Shown here: piece after piece, positions 60,423 to 64,000 of the stretch
How positions within the stretch are numbered: the first letter of the stretch is position 1
How the letters are laid out: every line of letters begins with the position of its first letter
DNA from: Candidatus Gastranaerophilales bacterium
GTDB lineage: Bacteria > Cyanobacteriota > Vampirovibrionia > Gastranaerophilales > Gastranaerophilaceae
Length of the DNA stretch: 64,000 bases
NCBI GenBank assembly: GCA_944323285.1
Contig: CALURV010000010.1
Coordinates: forward strand, 1 to 64,000
Direction: 5' to 3'
The notes under the pieces: generated by a model
Told to the model about the DNA's origin: nothing
Databases searched by the model: none
What the model saw: only the letters and a program-made list of their open reading frames with translations
Translations under genes and position numbers: made by a program

Positions 60423-63400
60423 CGCTTATTTTCACAAAGTCAGAAAAGTTTTTTTCTAAAGATTGTGTAAAATCGTTAGATGTATTAATCCAAAAGTTTG
60501 AAGAAGCAAGAATTTTTGTTGTTTGTCCATTGTTATCTGCTTTAAATACCAGAGGATCAGTTCCTTTAAAATTTGCAAGTAAATCTTTGATTGCTATAAG
60601 GGTTTCAAATGGGATTTCTTTTTTCAAAGTAATTGTAACTATATTACTGTTGTCTACGGGTTTTACATTTTCTATAATAATTTGTGAATTATTTTCGTCT
60701 CTTTTTTGATATTTACCTGAAATAATAACTTTCTTTTCCGGCTCTAAAAGAGAATTATAATTTTGCAGAGTTTTATGAAAAGCAACAAAAGCAACTTCAC
60801 CGGTTAAATCTTCAATAATACCAGTTTTAAGAAATTTAGTTGGATCTTTTTTTGTTGCAATTTGTCTTACAGAACTTAAAAGCCCGCAAATTGTTACAAA
60901 AGTGTCATTTTGTAAATCTTGAAGGTCGTTTATATTATGTGTTGTTAAGAAAGGTAATTTATCCCTAATTGATTCTAAAGGATGAGATGTAACATAAAAA
61001 CCCAAGTATTCTTTCTCAAATTCTTGTATTTCTTTATCAGAAAATTCTTCATCACTTCCATAAAGCTCAAAGGATTGCATTTGATAACTACTGCCACCTG
61101 TGCTTCCTTCAAGCCCAGCAAATAGACTTACTTGTCCTAATTCTCTGGCTTCACTTTCTCTTGCTGCGGCATTTAAAATATTATCTATATTATTAAACAG
61201 TTTTTTTCTAGAAGGTTCTAGGCAGGAAAATGCACCTGCCTTAATAAAGTTTTCCATTGCCTTTCTATTTATGAATTTTGGGTTTATTCTTTGTGTAAAA
61301 TCAACAATAGATTTAAATTCTCCATTTTTGTTTCTTTCTTCAGTAATTTCTCTTAAGACGGCTTCTCCAATTCCTTTTATTGAGTTTAGACCAAATCTAA
61401 TATTATTACCGTCAGGCGTAAATTCGGCATTGGATTTATTAATATCAGGGGGCAGAACTTTTATTCCGGTTTTTTGTGCTTCTGTAATGTATAGTTGGAT
61501 TTTGTCTAAATCATCTTTTGAATTTGTTAGCATTGCACAAATATATTCAACAGGATAATGAGCTTTTAAATAAGCAGTTTGGTAGGCGACAAATGCATAA
61601 CAAGCACTGTGAGCTCTATTGAAACAGTATGCAGCAAAACTTCCTATTTGATCAAACAACTCTTTTGCATCTTCTGATTTCATTCCTTTACTTATGCATT
61701 TTTCAATAAACGGACCTTCCAATTTTACCAAATCTTCAGGGTGTTTTTTTGCCATTATACGGCGTACTCCATCAGCTCCACCAAGTGTATAATCAGCAAG
61801 AACTTGAAATATTTGCATGATTTGTTCTTGATATACCATTGTTCCGTATGTATCTTTTAATATGTCTTCAAGCAAAGGATGAGCGTATGTTATTTTTTGT
61901 CGACCGTGTTTCCTCTCAACAAAGTTTTCAACCATACCTGAACCTAACGGACCCGGACGAAACAGTGCTACAAGTGCACCTAAGTCTTCAAAAACCGAAG
62001 GTTTTAAGTCCTTTACCAGTTTCTTCATACCTGCAGATTCTAATTGGAATACACCATCAGTATCTCCTTTTGACAACATTTCATATGTTTTTTTATCATC
62101 AAGCGGAATATGGTTGATATCAATATCTATGCCATGTCTTTCTTTTATCATTTCAAGTGTTTGTAATATGATTGTAAGGTTCTTTAAACCAAGAAAGTCC
62201 ATTTTTAATAGTCCGACTTTTTCGCAGTCTTCCTTTGGATATTCTGTTATTACATTTCCTTCTTTTGCATATTGTACAGGTACTATTTCATCTAATGGAT
62301 AGTGTGAAATAATTACACCAGCTGCGTGCATGCCTGTATTCTGTTTTAAACCTTCAATATTTCTTGCTTCGTCAATTATTTGTCTTATTAATGCATCTTC
62401 ATCATATACTTTCTTAAAATCAGGTGAAACTTCAAGTGCTTTATCTATAGTCATACCAATTTCTTGCGGTACATATTGGCTTACTTTATTTGAAATTTCA
62501 AAAGGCAGGTTCATAACTCTAGCTACAGCTTTTATCGCAGCTTTTGCTGATAATGTACCGAATGTAATAATTTGGCATACTTTATCTTTTCCATATTTTT
62601 CGGTTACATAGTCTATAACCTTATCTCTACCGTCTCCAAAATCTATATCAACATCAGGCATGCTTATACGCTCAGGATTTAGAAATCTTTCAAAAAATAA
62701 ATGATGTTTTATAGGGTCTAAGTCTGTAATTCCAAGGGCGTATGCAACTAAGCTTCCTGCAGCAGAACCTCTTCCTGGACCTACCGGAACTCCATTATGT
62801 TTTGCATAGTTTATAAAATCAGAAACAATTAAGAAATATGCATCGAACCCCATTTTATTTATTACTTCAAGTTCATATTTACAGCGTTCTTCTATTTCAG
62901 GTGTTATCTTCTCATATCTTTCGTCTAATCCCTTTCGCACTAAAAAATTTAAATATGATTCTATTGTATGGGTTGGTGGTACTTGAAAAGAAGGTAAAAT
63001 GCTTTTCCCCATCTCTATTATTACATGGCATTTATCAGCAATTATTGCAGTATTTTCTATTGCTTGTTCAAACGTATTACTATCAAGCCATTTAAATGAT
63101 TCTCTTAATTTCTCGGGGGTTTTTACATAAAATTCATTATTGGGAAATTTAAACCTATTTTCTTCTTCTTTTAAAGCATTAGTTTGAATACAAAGAAGGG
63201 TATCATGCCAAGATGCATCTTTTTTCCTTAAATAATGGCTATCATTTGTTATAACGAGAGGAATATCAAGTTCTTTTGCTATTTCTATTAATGTAGGATT
63301 TGAACGTTTTTGATCATCAAGTCCGTGGTCCTGAATTTCAATATAGTAATCGTCTTTAAAAAGGTTTTTATACCATTTTGCAGTTTCGATTGCAGCTTCT

Positions 63401-63849
63401 TTTTTTGAGTGAAGTATATTTTGAACAAGTTCTCCTTGAATACAGGCACTTAGGCATATTAACCCTTCAGAGTGTTTCTCTAATATCTCTCTATTTATTC
63501 TTGGTTTATAATAAAAGCCTTCTATATGTGCTATACTGACAAGTTTTACAAGGTTTTTATATCCTGTATTGTTTTTTGCAAGTAAAACCAAGTGGTATAA
63601 TTCTCTATTATTTGTGTCTTTATTTGTTATATCACCGTGGTATATATAAAACTCACATCCTAAAATAACTTTGAATTGTGCATCTTTTGCAAGTCTATAT
63701 AATTCTATTGCACCATACATAACTCCATGGTCTGTAACTGCAACTGCTTCAAAATTGTTTTCTTTTGCAAAATTAATAAGATCTTTTTGTCTTATTGCTC
63801 CATCAAGTAAACTGTATTCTGTATGTACATGTAATGGTACATAACGCAT
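60409..63849 (-). CDS. dnaE: DNA polymerase III alpha subunit
   Basis: 1146 aa replicative polymerase. N-terminal PHP domain (residues 1-~280: HVHTEYSLLDGAIRQ, AVTDHGVMYGAIELY). Polymerase core: GPGRGSAAGSLVAYAL, PDVDIDFGDGRDKVI with the catalytic Asp pair, KQNTGMHAAGVIIS and ALVALFRPGPLGSGMVE. Helix-hairpin-helix follows (INRKAMENFIKAGAF), then an OB fold (~1000-1070, VTICGLLSSVRQIATKK). AAGGGA precedes the ATG. Length and layout match DnaE1-type enzymes; no intein is seen, although dnaE of cyanobacteria is often split by one. Confidence 0.97.
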   Translation of the reverse strand: MRYVPLHVHTEYSLLDGAIRQKDLINFAKENNFEAVAVTDHGVMYGAIELYRLAKDAQFKVILGCEFYIYHGDITNKDTNNRELYHLVLLAKNNTGYKNLVKLVSIAHIEGFYYKPRINREILEKHSEGLICLSACIQGELVQNILHSKKEAAIETAKWYKNLFKDDYYIEIQDHGLDDQKRSNPTLIEIAKELDIPLVITNDSHYLRKKDASWHDTLLCIQTNALKEEENRFKFPNNEFYVKTPEKLRESFKWLDSNTFEQAIENTAIIADKCHVIIEMGKSILPSFQVPPTHTIESYLNFLVRKGLDERYEKITPEIEERCKYELEVINKMGFDAYFLIVSDFINYAKHNGVPVGPGRGSAAGSLVAYALGITDLDPIKHHLFFERFLNPERISMPDVDIDFGDGRDKVIDYVTEKYGKDKVCQIITFGTLSAKAAIKAVARVMNLPFEISNKVSQYVPQEIGMTIDKALEVSPDFKKVYDEDALIRQIIDEARNIEGLKQNTGMHAAGVIISHYPLDEIVPVQYAKEGNVITEYPKEDCEKVGLLKMDFLGLKNLTIILQTLEMIKERHGIDIDINHIPLDDKKTYEMLSKGDTDGVFQLESAGMKKLVKDLKPSVFEDLGALVALFRPGPLGSGMVENFVERKHGRQKITYAHPLLEDILKDTYGTMVYQEQIMQIFQVLADYTLGGADGVRRIMAKKHPEDLVKLEGPFIEKCISKGMKSEDAKELFDQIGSFAAYCFNRAHSACYAFVAYQTAYLKAHYPVEYICAMLTNSKDDLDKIQLYITEAQKTGIKVLPPDINKSNAEFTPDGNNIRFGLNSIKGIGEAVLREITEERNKNGEFKSIVDFTQRINPKFINRKAMENFIKAGAFSCLEPSRKKLFNNIDNILNAAARESEARELGQVSLFAGLEGSTGGSSYQMQSFELYGSDEEFSDKEIQEFEKEYLGFYVTSHPLESIRDKLPFLTTHNINDLQDLQNDTFVTICGLLSSVRQIATKKDPTKFLKTGIIEDLTGEVAFVAFHKTLQNYNSLLEPEKKVIISGKYQKRDENNSQIIIENVKPVDNSNIVTITLKKEIPFETLIAIKDLLANFKGTDPLVFKADNNGQTTKILASSNFWINTSNDFTQSLEKNFSDFVKISVNSL

Positions 63850-63924
63850 TTAAATATCCCTTTTATCTCGACTTCTTTTACTAATGTATCACATATAAAT
63901 AAGCAATGTAAATTAAAGATGTTT

Positions 63925-64000
63925 TTATGTAACGATTTTGGCAATTAATTTTTCGTTATCTTTATAAAAATCTATTATATGTATTTTTTGAATAGTATCT
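63925..64000 (-). CDS. 3' end of a gene running in from beyond the window
   Basis: An open minus-strand frame from the window edge reads DTIQKIHIIDFYKDNEKLIA then KIVT and stops at TAA (63925-63927), 75 nt upstream of dnaE. The 24 residues look like coding sequence (charged/hydrophobic alternation) and there is no other feature here. The product cannot be named. Confidence 0.4.
   Translation of the reverse strand, partial: DTIQKIHIIDFYKDNEKLIAKIVT

Noticed and set aside
60409-63849. Split or intein-containing dnaE as in many cyanobacteria
   Set aside because: The reading frame is continuous for 1146 residues with all polymerase motifs in order and no intein blocks.
1-64000. CRISPR array, prophage, integron or conjugative module
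   Set aside because: No regularly spaced direct repeats, integrase, terminase, capsid or relaxase-like genes are present; nearly all long frames are housekeeping, envelope or lineage-type genes.

Overview
The window is a visibly AT-rich, gene-dense bacterial chromosome segment with no rRNA, recognisable tRNA, insertion sequence, prophage or CRISPR array. Gram-negative envelope genes (lptB and an LptF/G permease, kdsB, lpxI, lpxB, manC) lie beside cyanobacteria-like housekeeping genes. Several lineage-type proteins (a filamentous beta-helix adhesin, a 290-aa protein opening MGLAASQ, long helical-repeat proteins) also occur. Together these suggest a non-photosynthetic cyanobacterial relative of the Gastranaerophilales/Vampirovibrionia ('Melainabacteria') type, probably gut-derived. 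The placement is an inference from gene content, not a measured phylogeny.

Layout. 1-3.8 kb: the 3' end of a large adhesin, a secreted TPR protein, a small overlapping gene and engB. 3.8-13.2 kb: a long minus-strand run lysA, cdaA, KDPG-aldolase-like, gcvPB, unknown, radical-SAM/DUF2344, RNase E/G, single-pass membrane protein. 13.2-15.3 kb: a dispersed repeat, a secreted unknown, a zinc-ribbon protein and a UbiA/MenA-type prenyltransferase. 15.5-19.2 kb: a HEAT protein, then lptB-lptF/G-phosphodiester glycosidase. 19.2-24.2 kb: aroQ, dxr and manC on minus, anmK on plus, dapB on minus. 24.4-31 kb: two small genes, a CDF transporter, kdsB, prmA, accA, accD, argS. 31.0-31.6 kb: two small paralogous genes flanking a partial copy of the dispersed repeat. 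31.6-37.6 kb: TrmH-type methylase, aminopeptidase P, parvulin, miaB and an oligopeptide-binding lipoprotein. 37.7-44.7 kb: the most lineage-specific stretch, with a 1400-aa helical-repeat protein, a full repeat copy, a terminator, a compact DegT-like enzyme and a 560-aa membrane protein. 44.8-51.4 kb: a CoA-dehydratase-type activase, the MGLAASQ protein, asparaginase, a degenerate HerA-like/CarD-like protein and a P/Q-rich HEAT protein. 51.6-56.3 kb: sigma factor, DUF47-Pit phosphate transport, TSCPD protein, lpxI-lpxB. 56.4-63.9 kb: two HD-GYP signalling proteins around a glycosyltransferase, then dnaE and the tail of another gene.

How the genes work together. lptB with its permease, kdsB, lpxI and lpxB point to lipid A/KDO lipopolysaccharide synthesis and export. 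manC and the glycosyltransferase fit surface polysaccharide synthesis. lysA and dapB supply lysine and diaminopimelate, and anmK recycles peptidoglycan. accA/accD feed fatty-acid synthesis and dxr feeds isoprenoid synthesis. Signalling includes a c-di-AMP synthase and two HD-GYP proteins.

The main things to examine are: a ~120-bp dispersed intergenic element present twice nearly intact and once as a remnant; a pair of 45-50 aa paralogous small proteins missed by usual length cut-offs; a recurrent arrangement of -10 boxes 4-8 nt before start codons lacking a Shine-Dalgarno (probable leaderless mRNAs); the 1400-aa solenoid protein with an unassigned C-terminal domain; and a HerA-like protein that has lost its P-loop glycines.
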